Shown here piece after piece: positions 7,431-15,137 of a DNA stretch of 41,528 nucleotides (the first letter of the stretch is position 1; each line of letters begins with the position of its first letter). The stretch spans positions 1-41,528 of the forward strand of contig NZ_JAHTKP010000063.1 of the NCBI RefSeq assembly GCF_019192735.1, read 5' to 3'. The position numbers and the translations under genes are program-made. The notes under the pieces are model-generated. The model was not told the DNA's origin. It did no database searches and was given only the letters and a program-made list of their open reading frames with translations. Origin of the DNA: Kitasatospora aureofaciens (GTDB lineage Bacteria; Actinomycetota; Actinomycetes; Streptomycetales; Streptomycetaceae).

Positions 7431-7448
7431 GAGAGAGGCCTCGCCATC

Positions 7449-8729
7449 ATGGCTATCGACACTGCCGCACCCGCATCCGTTGACCTCGGCCCCGCCACCG
7501 CGCTGTCCTGTCGGGAGTGCGGCACCCGCTTCCCGCTCGGTCCGAGCTTCGCGTGCCTGGAGTGCTTCGGCCCGCTGGAGATCGCGTACGAGTTCGGCAG
7601 CGAGGCCGCCGAGGAGCTGCGCAAGCGCATCGAGGCCGGTCCGGCGTCGATCTGGCGGTACGCGCCGCTGCTGCCCGTCCCGGCCGACGTCGCCTCCAAG
7701 CCCAACCTGAACCCCGGCTGGACCCCGCTGGTCAAGGCGGACAACCTCGGCCGCGAGCTCGGCTTCACCGCCCAGCTGCACATCAAGGACGACTCGGGCA
7801 ACCCGACGCACTCGTTCAAGGACCGCGTGGTGGCCTGCGCCATCGAGGCCGCGCGGGCCTTCGGGTACACGACGCTGTCCTGCTCGTCGACCGGCAACCT
7901 GGCCGGTGCGGTGGGCGCGGCGGCGGCCCGGGCCGGGTTCCGGTCGTGCGTGTTCATCCCGCACGACCTGGAGCAGGGCAAGGTCGTCATGGCCGGGGTG
8001 TACGGCGGCGAGCTGGTCGGTATCGAGGGCAACTACGACGACGTGAACCGCTTCTGCTCCGAGCTGATCGGCGACCCGGCCGGCGAGGGCTGGGGCTTCG
8101 TCAACGTCAACCTGCGCCCCTACTACGGCGAGGGCTCCAAGACGCTGGCGTACGAGATCTGCGAGCAGCTGGGCTGGCGGCTGCCGGAGCAGATCGTCAT
8201 CCCGATCGCCTCGGGCTCGCAGCTCACGAAGATCGACAAGGGCCTGCAGGAGCTGATCAAGCTCGGGCTGGTCGAGGACCGGCCGTACCAGGTCTTCGGC
8301 GCCCAGGCCGCGGGCTGCTCGCCGGTGTCGGCCGCGTTCAAGGCCGGCCGGGACGTGATCCGGCCGGTCAAGCCGGACACCATCGCCAAGTCGCTGGCGA
8401 TCGGCAACCCGGCGGACGGCCCGTACGTGCTGGACATCGCGCGGCGCACCGGCGGTGCGGTCGAGGACGTCACCGACGCCGAGGTGGTGGCCGCGATCAG
8501 GCTGCTGGCCCGCACCGAGGGCATCTTCGCCGAGACCGCGGGCGGGGTGACCGTCGGCGTGCTGAAGAAGCTGGTCGAGACCGGGCAGCTGGATCCGGCC
8601 AAGGAGACCGTCGCGATCAACACCGGCGACGGCCTGAAGACCCTGGACGCCGTCGCCGACGCCGGCATGACCGCCGTCATCCGCCCGACGCTGGAGTCCT
8701 TCCGCAGCGCCGGCCTCGCGTCCGCCTGA
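7449..8729 (+). CDS. thrC: Threonine synthase
   Basis: PLP enzyme converting O-phosphohomoserine to threonine. The protein has 426 residues. A short N-terminal zinc-ribbon-like part carries CREC (21-24) and CLEC (36-39). It is followed by the PLP-dependent fold with the Schiff-base lysine in NPTHSFKDR (Lys124), the CSSTGNLAGAV phosphate-binding region, and the C-terminal NTGDGLK. The ATG at 7449 has a strong purine-rich site 10 bases upstream that abuts the SAM-I riboswitch. The sulfur-carrier gene follows after 33 bases and is probably cotranscribed, with a terminator at 9061-9107. Confidence 0.96.
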   Translation: MAIDTAAPASVDLGPATALSCRECGTRFPLGPSFACLECFGPLEIAYEFGSEAAEELRKRIEAGPASIWRYAPLLPVPADVASKPNLNPGWTPLVKADNLGRELGFTAQLHIKDDSGNPTHSFKDRVVACAIEAARAFGYTTLSCSSTGNLAGAVGAAAARAGFRSCVFIPHDLEQGKVVMAGVYGGELVGIEGNYDDVNRFCSELIGDPAGEGWGFVNVNLRPYYGEGSKTLAYEICEQLGWRLPEQIVIPIASGSQLTKIDKGLQELIKLGLVEDRPYQVFGAQAAGCSPVSAAFKAGRDVIRPVKPDTIAKSLAIGNPADGPYVLDIARRTGGAVEDVTDAEVVAAIRLLARTEGIFAETAGGVTVGVLKKLVETGQLDPAKETVAINTGDGLKTLDAVADAGMTAVIRPTLESFRSAGLASA

Positions 8730-8762
8730 CCCCACCCCGCTAGCCCCGAGGAGAGCCACCGT

Positions 8763-9041
8763 ATGAGCGCCAACGTCCGTATCCCCACCATCCTGCGCAC
8801 CTACACCGGCGGCGCCGCCGAGGTGTCCGCCGAGGGCACCACCCTGGGCGAGGTCATCGCCGACCTGGAGAAGAACCATGCGGGCATCGCCGCCCGCGTC
8901 CTGGACGACACCGGCAAGCTGCGCCGCTTCGTCAACGTGTACGTGAACGACGACGACGTGCGATTCGCGGAGGGCCTGGCGACCGAGATCAAGGACGGCG
9001 CCGGCGTCTCGATCATTCCGGCGGTGGCCGGCGGCTGCTGA
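8763..9041 (+). CDS. CysO/MoaD/ThiS-family sulfur carrier protein with Gly-Gly-Cys tail
   Basis: A 92-residue ubiquitin-like protein (IPTILRTYTGG at the start, FVNVYVNDDDVR in the middle). The family works by forming a thiocarboxylate on a C-terminal diglycine. Here the protein ends AVAGGC, so one residue (Cys92) would need removal before activation, as known for QbsE-type carriers processed by JAMM peptidases. GAGGAG precedes the ATG by eight bases. Cotranscription with thrC under the SAM riboswitch suggests a link with sulfur amino acid supply. It could equally serve as a MoaD2-like general sulfur donor. The partner sulfurtransferase and peptidase are not in the window. Confidence 0.85.
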   Translation: MSANVRIPTILRTYTGGAAEVSAEGTTLGEVIADLEKNHAGIAARVLDDTGKLRRFVNVYVNDDDVRFAEGLATEIKDGAGVSIIPAVAGGC

Positions 9042-9060
9042 GCCGCGCCCCGTTCCGATC

Positions 9061-9107
9061 GGCCGCCTTCACGTACGGAATTCCGTATTCCGCACGTGGG
9101 GGCGGCC
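9061..9107 (+). terminator. Terminator of the thrC-sulfur carrier operon
   Basis: Arms GGCCGCC-TTC-ACGT (9061-9074) and ACGT-GGG-GGCGGCC (9094-9107) pair except for the central three. An exact 14-base palindrome TACGGAATTCCGTA (9074-9087) overlaps the inner end of the left arm and fills most of the loop. It begins 20 bases after the stop codon. Confidence 0.65.
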
Positions 9108-9591
9108 GCCCGCATTTCGGCGGGAATATTTCCGGGTCGAGTGGGAGTAGAGTTTCGCTCGGCCGGGAACAGGGCTCCCCCTCACCCTCCCCGCGCGAAC
9201 CGCCGCACCGCTGTCCGACCGCTGAGACCAGCGGGGGCCGGGACCGGGAAACATGTCAGGCGGATGTCAGAATTCCCGAAGGGATTTGCGCAATTCGTCC
9301 GCTGTGCCCGGCGTGAAATGCCGGAGTTTCTCCTGGTTCGGCCCGTCCTGTCCCTTGACGTGGCCCCGGAATTCACCGCGGAGGGCCCTGTTGCAGAGGG
9401 CGTCGATCCGGATACATTCAGCCGCGGTCGACGCAATCACCCGCTCACCGGACCCCGTCCGGTGGCCCGGCGGAGGACTGCGGCGTGCACGGCTGCGCCC
9501 AGGGGGGGTTCCCCGGGCCGGCCTTCAAACCAACCCGGGCCCGCGACCTGCGGGCACGTGAAGGGCCAGCACAGCACTAGGGGAGTTCGGA
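9108..9591 (+). other. Intergenic region with the cold-shock gene leader
   Basis: No coding frame is supported. It contains a promoter-like pair at 9391-9418 and, if that is used, an untranslated leader of about 165 bases before the cold-shock start, as is usual for temperature-responsive csp genes. The upstream part (9108-9390) shows nothing I can name. Confidence 0.5.
9391..9418 (+). promoter_or_regulatory. Possible cold-shock gene promoter
   Basis: TTGCAG (9391-9396) and TACATT (9413-9418) are spaced by 16 bases. The -10 is AT-rich in an otherwise GC-rich region. Confidence 0.4.
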
Positions 9592-9792
9592 ATGGCTCAG
9601 GGCACCGTCAAGTGGTTCAACGCGGAGAAGGGCTACGGCTTCATCGCGGTCGACGGTGGTGCGGACGTTTTCGTCCACTACAGCGCGATCCAGATGGACG
9701 GCTACCGCACCCTCGAGGAGGGCCAGCGGGTCGAGTTCGAGATCTCCCAGGGACAGAAGGGCCCGCAGGCGGACATGGTCCGGGCGGTCTGA
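9592..9792 (+). CDS. Cold-shock protein, CspA family
   Basis: A 66-residue single-domain OB-fold RNA/DNA chaperone. RNP1 GYGFI and RNP2 VFVHY are intact, the N-terminus is MAQGTVKWFN, and its length is typical of the family. GGGGAG lies eight bases before the ATG. The gene is monocistronic, with a long upstream leader and a near-perfect palindromic hairpin 55 bases downstream. Confidence 0.95.
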   Translation: MAQGTVKWFNAEKGYGFIAVDGGADVFVHYSAIQMDGYRTLEEGQRVEFEISQGQKGPQADMVRAV

Positions 9793-9847
9793 CCCCCTTC
9801 GGCTCCAGGAGCTCGGCGCGGCCCACGGCTGGTGACCACTCGCTTCT

Positions 9848-9885
9848 CGACGGGCCCGTACGACACGTGTCGTACGGGCCCGTCG
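9848..9885. terminator. Perfect 38-base palindrome after the cold-shock gene
   Basis: Nineteen bases from 9848 to 9866 are the exact reverse complement of 9867-9885, centred on CGACACGTGTCG with no unpaired loop. As RNA it would fold into a very stable bidirectional terminator. As DNA it could also be an operator or extrude as a cruciform. It lies between csp and the groEL promoter region. Confidence 0.75.
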
Positions 9886-9942
9886 GCGTTCCCGGCGGCG
9901 TCCGGAACCGGCCCGCGGACGGCTCGCGGGTTGTCGATTGGG

Positions 9943-9969
9943 CTTGCACTCGACCACCCGGAGTGCTAA
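9943..9969. promoter_or_regulatory. CIRCE operator 1 (HrcA-binding type)
   Basis: CTTGCACTC (9943-9951), nine bases, then GAGTGCTAA (9961-9969). The right half is exact for the CIRCE consensus TTAGCACTC-N9-GAGTGCTAA and the left half deviates at three positions. TTGCAC inside it and TAATCA at 9967-9972 are spaced by 17 bases and may be the groEL promoter, so HrcA would cover the promoter. Confidence 0.8.
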
Positions 9970-9978
9970 TCATTGGCG

Positions 9979-10005
9979 TTAGCACTCACAGCCTGAGAGT
10001 GACAA
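9979..10005. promoter_or_regulatory. CIRCE operator 2 (HrcA-binding type)
   Basis: TTAGCACTC (9979-9987), nine bases, then GAGTGACAA (9997-10005). The left half is exact and the right half has two changes. Exactly nine bases separate it from operator 1, so all four half-sites repeat every 18 bases. The two inner halves also read as an inverted GAGTGCTAA-N9-TTAGCACTC. Confidence 0.85.
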
Positions 10006-10126
10006 GCGGACCGGGTCGGTGAGGCCTCCGGGAGCGGTAGGGGAATGGACCCCCGCACACCAGGGCCGTCCGTCGCGGGCACCCCTTGGTCCGAGCAGTC
10101 GACCGTGTCCCGGAGGACCACTTCAG

Positions 10127-11746
<1,620 letters not shown>

Positions 11747-11778
11747 TCCTGATCTTTCGATCGGATCGGATTCCTGAT

Positions 11779-11814
11779 CGTGTGGGCGGTCCCCTTCGGG
11801 GGGCCGCCCACACG
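11779..11814 (+). terminator. groEL terminator
   Basis: CGTGTGGGCGGTCCCC (11779-11794) pairs with the segment 11798-11814 around a TTC loop, with one G-T wobble. It starts 33 bases after the groEL stop. Confidence 0.75.
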
Positions 11815-11871
11815 GCGTTCCGGGAGATGCTTCCGGGTTCTGGGTTCTGCGTTCTGGGAGATGATGGACGG

Positions 11872-12231
11872 ATGGCTGCCGACGACATCGAGACCGCCCT
11901 GCACAACGCCCGGGCGCTGATCCTGGCCGACCTCACCGCGCGGGACGTGGCGGACGCTGCTGTCGTCTCGCTCGTGGAGCAGGCCGTCACGCACCGCCGG
12001 TGGTGGCTGGAGCAGTGGCCGGACGGCACCGAGTACGTGCTCGGGCTGGTCGCCCAGGACGTCCAGGACGCGCTGCTGGAGGCGTACGGGCGCTGGCCGC
12101 TGTGCACCGCCTGCGCGGCCGACGGGGATCCGCACGCGCTCAGCGTGGAGCCGGAGCTCGGGCCGGAGCCGCACTGGGTGTGTGGCAAGGAGGGCGCGGT
12201 GGTCGCGCCGGTCGGGAAGCTGTCCGCCTAG
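11872..12231 (+). CDS. Conserved small protein with a C-terminal zinc-type Cys/His cluster
   Basis: A 119-residue protein of unknown function. The N-terminal half is helical and acidic (DDIETALHNARALILADL). The C-terminal half contains CTAC, GDPH and HWVCG, a spacing that could hold one zinc ion. The ATG at 11872 has GGGAG upstream. The longer in-frame start at 11782 runs through the groEL terminator and is rejected. Its TAG overlaps the stop of the opposite HD gene by two bases (12229-12230). No function is proposed. Confidence 0.7.
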   Translation: MAADDIETALHNARALILADLTARDVADAAVVSLVEQAVTHRRWWLEQWPDGTEYVLGLVAQDVQDALLEAYGRWPLCTACAADGDPHALSVEPELGPEPHWVCGKEGAVVAPVGKLSA

Positions 12232-12873
12232 CTGTTGATGCGGGTCAGCCCTTCGAGTTCGGCCGTCAGGTTGGCGCGGGCGGCGGCGTCGAAGCGCGCG
12301 CGGGCGGCGGGGGTGCGGTAGAGCGCGGGCAGGGCCAGCAGCTGGCGCAGGACGGCCGCCCGGCCCGCCCGGAAGTCCGGCTCGGGGACGAAGGAGTACT
12401 CCTCGCGGACGGCGGCCGCGTAGGCCGTGTACGCCTCGGGGGCGCCGCCGAGCACTGCGAGGTCCGCGTCGCACAGCACCTCGCCGTCGCGGTCGCCCGG
12501 CGCGGGGTCGTGGGTGACGGTGAGCAGCACCAGCCGTTCGACCTCGGCCACCCGCGCGGCGGGCAGGCCGGGCCGTGGTGAGCGCCCGGACGGCCAGGGC
12601 AGCGCTGCGCTCCTCGTTCTCGGAGCGGTCGGGCCGGTAGACGGCGTCGTGGAACCAGGCGGCCAGCCGGACGGCGTCCGGGTCGGCGGCGTGCCCGGCG
12701 AGGGCGTCCATGTGCCGCAGGACGGCATGCAAGTGGTCGGTGGTGTGGTACCGGCGCTGCGGTTCGGCCCAGCGGCGCAGCAGCTCCCGCCCGTACGGTT
12801 CGGGGTCGGCGGTGGTGCCGCAGCGGTGCAGCAGGGCGGTCCAGTCGGCGAGCAGGTCCTCGGTGATCGGCAT
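12228..12873 (-). pseudogene. HD-domain hydrolase interrupted by a frameshift
   Basis: The N-terminal part (MPITEDLLADW, then RRYHTTDHLHAVLRHMD and AAWFHDAVY) and the C-terminal part (LPAARVAEVERLVLLT, CDADLAVLG) together make a predicted HD metal-dependent phosphohydrolase: YH..HL, the HD pair, and a distal D. They lie in two frames. The 646-base span has one base too many. Dropping one C from the GGCCCGG run near 12569-12574 restores a continuous 214-residue frame reading ALTTAGLPAARV. This is either a genuine one-base inactivation or a sequencing error in a GC run. ATG at 12882 is an alternative start. The gene is divergent from padR. Confidence 0.8.
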
Positions 12874-12903
12874 GCGGGTCATTGTGGCGGGCGCGTCCCC
12901 CAC

Positions 12904-12932
12904 TGGACCTATAGGTAGTTTGACGATATATG
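12904..12932 (+). promoter_or_regulatory. Probable padR promoter giving a leaderless mRNA, with operator-like repeats
   Basis: TGGACC (12904-12909) and TATATG (12927-12932) are 17 bases apart, and the ATG of padR is only seven bases further on, so the transcript would start at or next to the start codon. The stretch holds the palindrome ACCTATAGGT and is the most AT-rich of the area, which suits autoregulation by the PadR protein. Confidence 0.5.
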
Positions 12933-12939
12933 TAGGTGC

Positions 12940-13323
12940 ATGACTGAACGCTCCATGCAGGAGCCCACGCTGCTGCTGCTGACCGCCCTGGCCGACGCCC
13001 CCAGACATGGCTACGCGTTGATCCAGGAGATCGCCACCATCTCGGACGGCCGGGTCAAGATGCGCACCGGCACCCTGTACGGCGCGCTCGACCGGCTGCT
13101 GGGCCAGGGCCTGATCGAGGTCGCCGCCGAGGAGGTCGTGGACGGCCGCGCCCGGCGCACCTACGCGCTGACCGACGCCGGCCGCACCGCGCTGGCCACC
13201 GAGGCGGAGCGGCTGCGGGCCGTCGCCACCGAGGCGGAACGCCGCCTGGCCAAGGTCCGGTCGATGCTGCAGGGGAAGACGGGGCCGGAACTGCGGTCCA
13301 CGATTGGGGGGAGTTTCGCATGA
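12940..13323 (+). CDS. PadR-family transcriptional regulator
   Basis: A 127-residue winged-helix protein: EPTLLLLTALADAPRHGYALIQEI, then the recognition region GTLYGALDRLLGQGLIE, the wing RARRTYALTDAGRTAL, and a C-terminal helix for dimer formation. Its stop overlaps the start of the membrane protein gene (ATGA, 13320-13323), the classic arrangement in which a PadR repressor controls itself and a membrane protein. The inducing signal is unknown; lipophilic compounds are typical for the family. Confidence 0.92.
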   Translation: MTERSMQEPTLLLLTALADAPRHGYALIQEIATISDGRVKMRTGTLYGALDRLLGQGLIEVAAEEVVDGRARRTYALTDAGRTALATEAERLRAVATEAERRLAKVRSMLQGKTGPELRSTIGGSFA

Positions 13324-14294
13324 CCACACCGACGCTGGGGGCGCCCTCGACCGCGCTGCGGGCGGCGCTGCAGTTCTACCCGGCCAGCTACCGCCGGGAG
13401 CGGGGCGAGGAGATGGCCGCGGTGTTCGCCGACACCACGGCGGAGGCCGACCGGTCGGCCGTCGCCCGGGAGGTGTTCGACCTGGCCGCGTACGGGCTGC
13501 GGGTGCGGCTCGGGCTGACCGGCGGCTCGGTGGCCGGACGGGTGCTGGCGCTGGCCGCGCCGATGGTCGCCGGGGCGCTGGCCGGTTCGGGGCTGGTGCC
13601 GTGGGTGAGCAATCCGGACCAGTCCGCGTTCCGGCTGACCTGGGACCAGTCGTACACCACGTACGCCCTGACCATCGCGCCGCCGGTGGCCGCGATCCTG
13701 CTCGCAGTGGCGGCCCTGCTGGGGCGCTGGACGGCGGTGCGGGTCGTCTCGCTGGGGCTGGCCTTCTTCGGGCTGACCGTTCTGGCGCAGGCGTTCTCGG
13801 GGCCGATCTTCTTGGACTGGTGGTGGGCGGGGTACGTCGGCATGGCCACCGTGCCGTCCATGATCTCCGCGCTGCTGCTGGTCGCGGCGCCGACGGAGCT
13901 GCTGCCCGGGCCCACCTGGCGCACCCGGGGGCTGGTACTGGCCTCGATGGTCGGGGGCGGGTTGCTGGTGGCGCTCCAGCGCTGGGACGACACCCGGTTC
14001 CCGCTGGATGTCCAGTGGTTCGCGGTGCTGCTGATCGTGCCGGTGCTGCTGACCTTCACCGTGCTGCGTGGGTGGCTGGCGCCGGCCGCGGTGGGGGTCG
14101 CGGTGCTGTCGCTGACGACAGCCGCCAGCGTGTTCAACATCTGGCGCGAGGCCCGCGGGCTGTCGCAGCTGCTGCCGCTGGCGCTGCCGGTGGTGGGGCT
14201 CCTGGTGCTGGTGGCGATGGGCATGCGCCGGATCGGCGCCGGCACCGGCATCGACGGTGGGGCCGGGGGCGGTTCGGGGCGCAGTCCGGCCTGA
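13320..14294 (+). CDS. Polytopic membrane protein coupled to PadR
   Basis: A 324-residue protein. The N-terminal cytoplasmic part has the pattern YPASYRRERGEEMAAVFADT, which recurs in membrane proteins next to PadR regulators in actinobacteria. After it come roughly seven or eight hydrophobic segments (for example VLALAAPMVAGALAG, ALTIAPPVAAILLAVAALL and LLPLALPVVGLLVLVAMG). There is no ATPase or known transporter motif. The four-base overlap with padR implies translational coupling. Function is unknown; membrane stress or export is a guess. Confidence 0.8.
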   Translation: MTTPTLGAPSTALRAALQFYPASYRRERGEEMAAVFADTTAEADRSAVAREVFDLAAYGLRVRLGLTGGSVAGRVLALAAPMVAGALAGSGLVPWVSNPDQSAFRLTWDQSYTTYALTIAPPVAAILLAVAALLGRWTAVRVVSLGLAFFGLTVLAQAFSGPIFLDWWWAGYVGMATVPSMISALLLVAAPTELLPGPTWRTRGLVLASMVGGGLLVALQRWDDTRFPLDVQWFAVLLIVPVLLTFTVLRGWLAPAAVGVAVLSLTTAASVFNIWREARGLSQLLPLALPVVGLLVLVAMGMRRIGAGTGIDGGAGGGSGRSPA

Positions 14295-14363
14295 GGTCGG
14301 GCTGGGGTCGGGCTGGGGGTGGGCGGTCTCGCCGGGGGGATGCCGGGTGTGGCAGGGTATCCG

Positions 14364-14379
14364 ATATGTCTAGACCAAT
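14364..14379. promoter_or_regulatory. dre-like sequence across the cutC start codon
   Basis: ATATGTCTAGACCAAT contains an uninterrupted ten-base dre core GTCTAGACCA (12 of 16 consensus positions) and overlaps the ATG. The core includes an XbaI-like TCTAGA, rare in this base composition. It may be chance plus codon use. Confidence 0.3.
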
Positions 14380-15052
14380 TTTCGAAGTCATCGCGCTGAC
14401 GCCCCAGGATGCCCAGGCCGCCGAGTCGGGCGGCGCCGACCGGCTCGAACTGGTCACGGACATGGCCGCCGACGGACTCACCCCGCCCGTCGAGGACTTC
14501 GCCCGGATCAGGGCCGCCGTGAACCTGCCGCTGCGCGTCATGCTCCGCATCCGGGACGGCTTCGCGCCGGGCGACCTGGACGAGCTGCGCGCCCGGGCCG
14601 CCGCGCTCCGCGCCGAGGGCGCCGAGGAGTTCGTCCTCGGCTTCCTCGACGCGGACGGCGCCGTCGACCTGGCCGCCACCGCGGCCGTCGCCGAGGCGGT
14701 GGCCGGCTGCCGCTGGACCTTCCACCGGGCGATCGACCACAGCGCCGACCGGGCCGCCCTGCGGGCCGCCGTCGCCGCGCTGCCCGGGCTGGACACCTAC
14801 CTCACCTCGGGTGCGGCCGGCGGCGTGGACGCCGGGCGCGAGGTGCTGGTGGCGGAGCTGGCGCGGAAGGGCGAGCCCGGGTACGGGCAGCGGATCCTGA
14901 TCGGCGGCGGCCTGCGGGCCGAGCACGTGCCGGGCCTGCGGGCCGCCGGGTTCGACGCCTTCCACGTCGGCGGCGCGGTGCGGGTCGACGGATGGCGGAC
15001 GCCGGTGGACGCGGCCAAGGTCGCGCAGTGGCGGGCGCTGATCGACGGCTGA
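14366..15052 (+). CDS. cutC: CutC family protein
   Basis: A 228-residue TIM-barrel protein with family hallmarks FEVIALTPQDAQAAESGGADRLEL written across the first strand (residues 5-28), LRVMLRIRDGF, TFHRAIDH, LTSGAAGGVDAG, and RILIGGGLR. Named for copper homeostasis in E. coli, but its biochemical role is not settled. The ATG at 14366 lies seven bases after CAGGGT, a possible -10, so the mRNA may be leaderless. The 3' end, including the stop codon, is part of a 17-base tandem repeat. Confidence 0.93.
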   Translation: MSRPIFEVIALTPQDAQAAESGGADRLELVTDMAADGLTPPVEDFARIRAAVNLPLRVMLRIRDGFAPGDLDELRARAAALRAEGAEEFVLGFLDADGAVDLAATAAVAEAVAGCRWTFHRAIDHSADRAALRAAVAALPGLDTYLTSGAAGGVDAGREVLVAELARKGEPGYGQRILIGGGLRAEHVPGLRAAGFDAFHVGGAVRVDGWRTPVDAAKVAQWRALIDG

Positions 15053-15087
15053 GGCTGATCGACGGCTGAGGCTGATCGACGGCTGAA
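15037..15087 (+). repeat. 17-bp tandem triplication covering the cutC stop codon
   Basis: Three head-to-tail copies of GCTGATCGACGGCTGAG (the last base differs in copy three). The first encodes the final residues and TGA of cutC; the other two are noncoding duplicates. It looks like replication slippage. Confidence 0.95.
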
Positions 15088-15137
15088 AATACGGCAGTGG
15101 GGGGCCGGTCCGGGTGCGGGCCGGCCCCCTTCCGTCG

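Noticed and set aside
9961..9987. A single inverted-order CIRCE (GAGTGCTAA-N9-TTAGCACTC)
   Set aside because: Better explained as the inner halves of two normal CIRCE operators, each with its own outer half.
9096..10022. A 308-residue open frame spanning the csp leader, csp and the CIRCE region
   Set aside because: It runs over csp in another frame and over operator DNA, with low-complexity Gly/Arg/Pro composition.
13304..14294. Upstream extension of cutC through the PadR-linked membrane protein region
   Set aside because: The frame is open but antiparallel in composition to the real membrane protein frame; cutC homology starts only at 14366.
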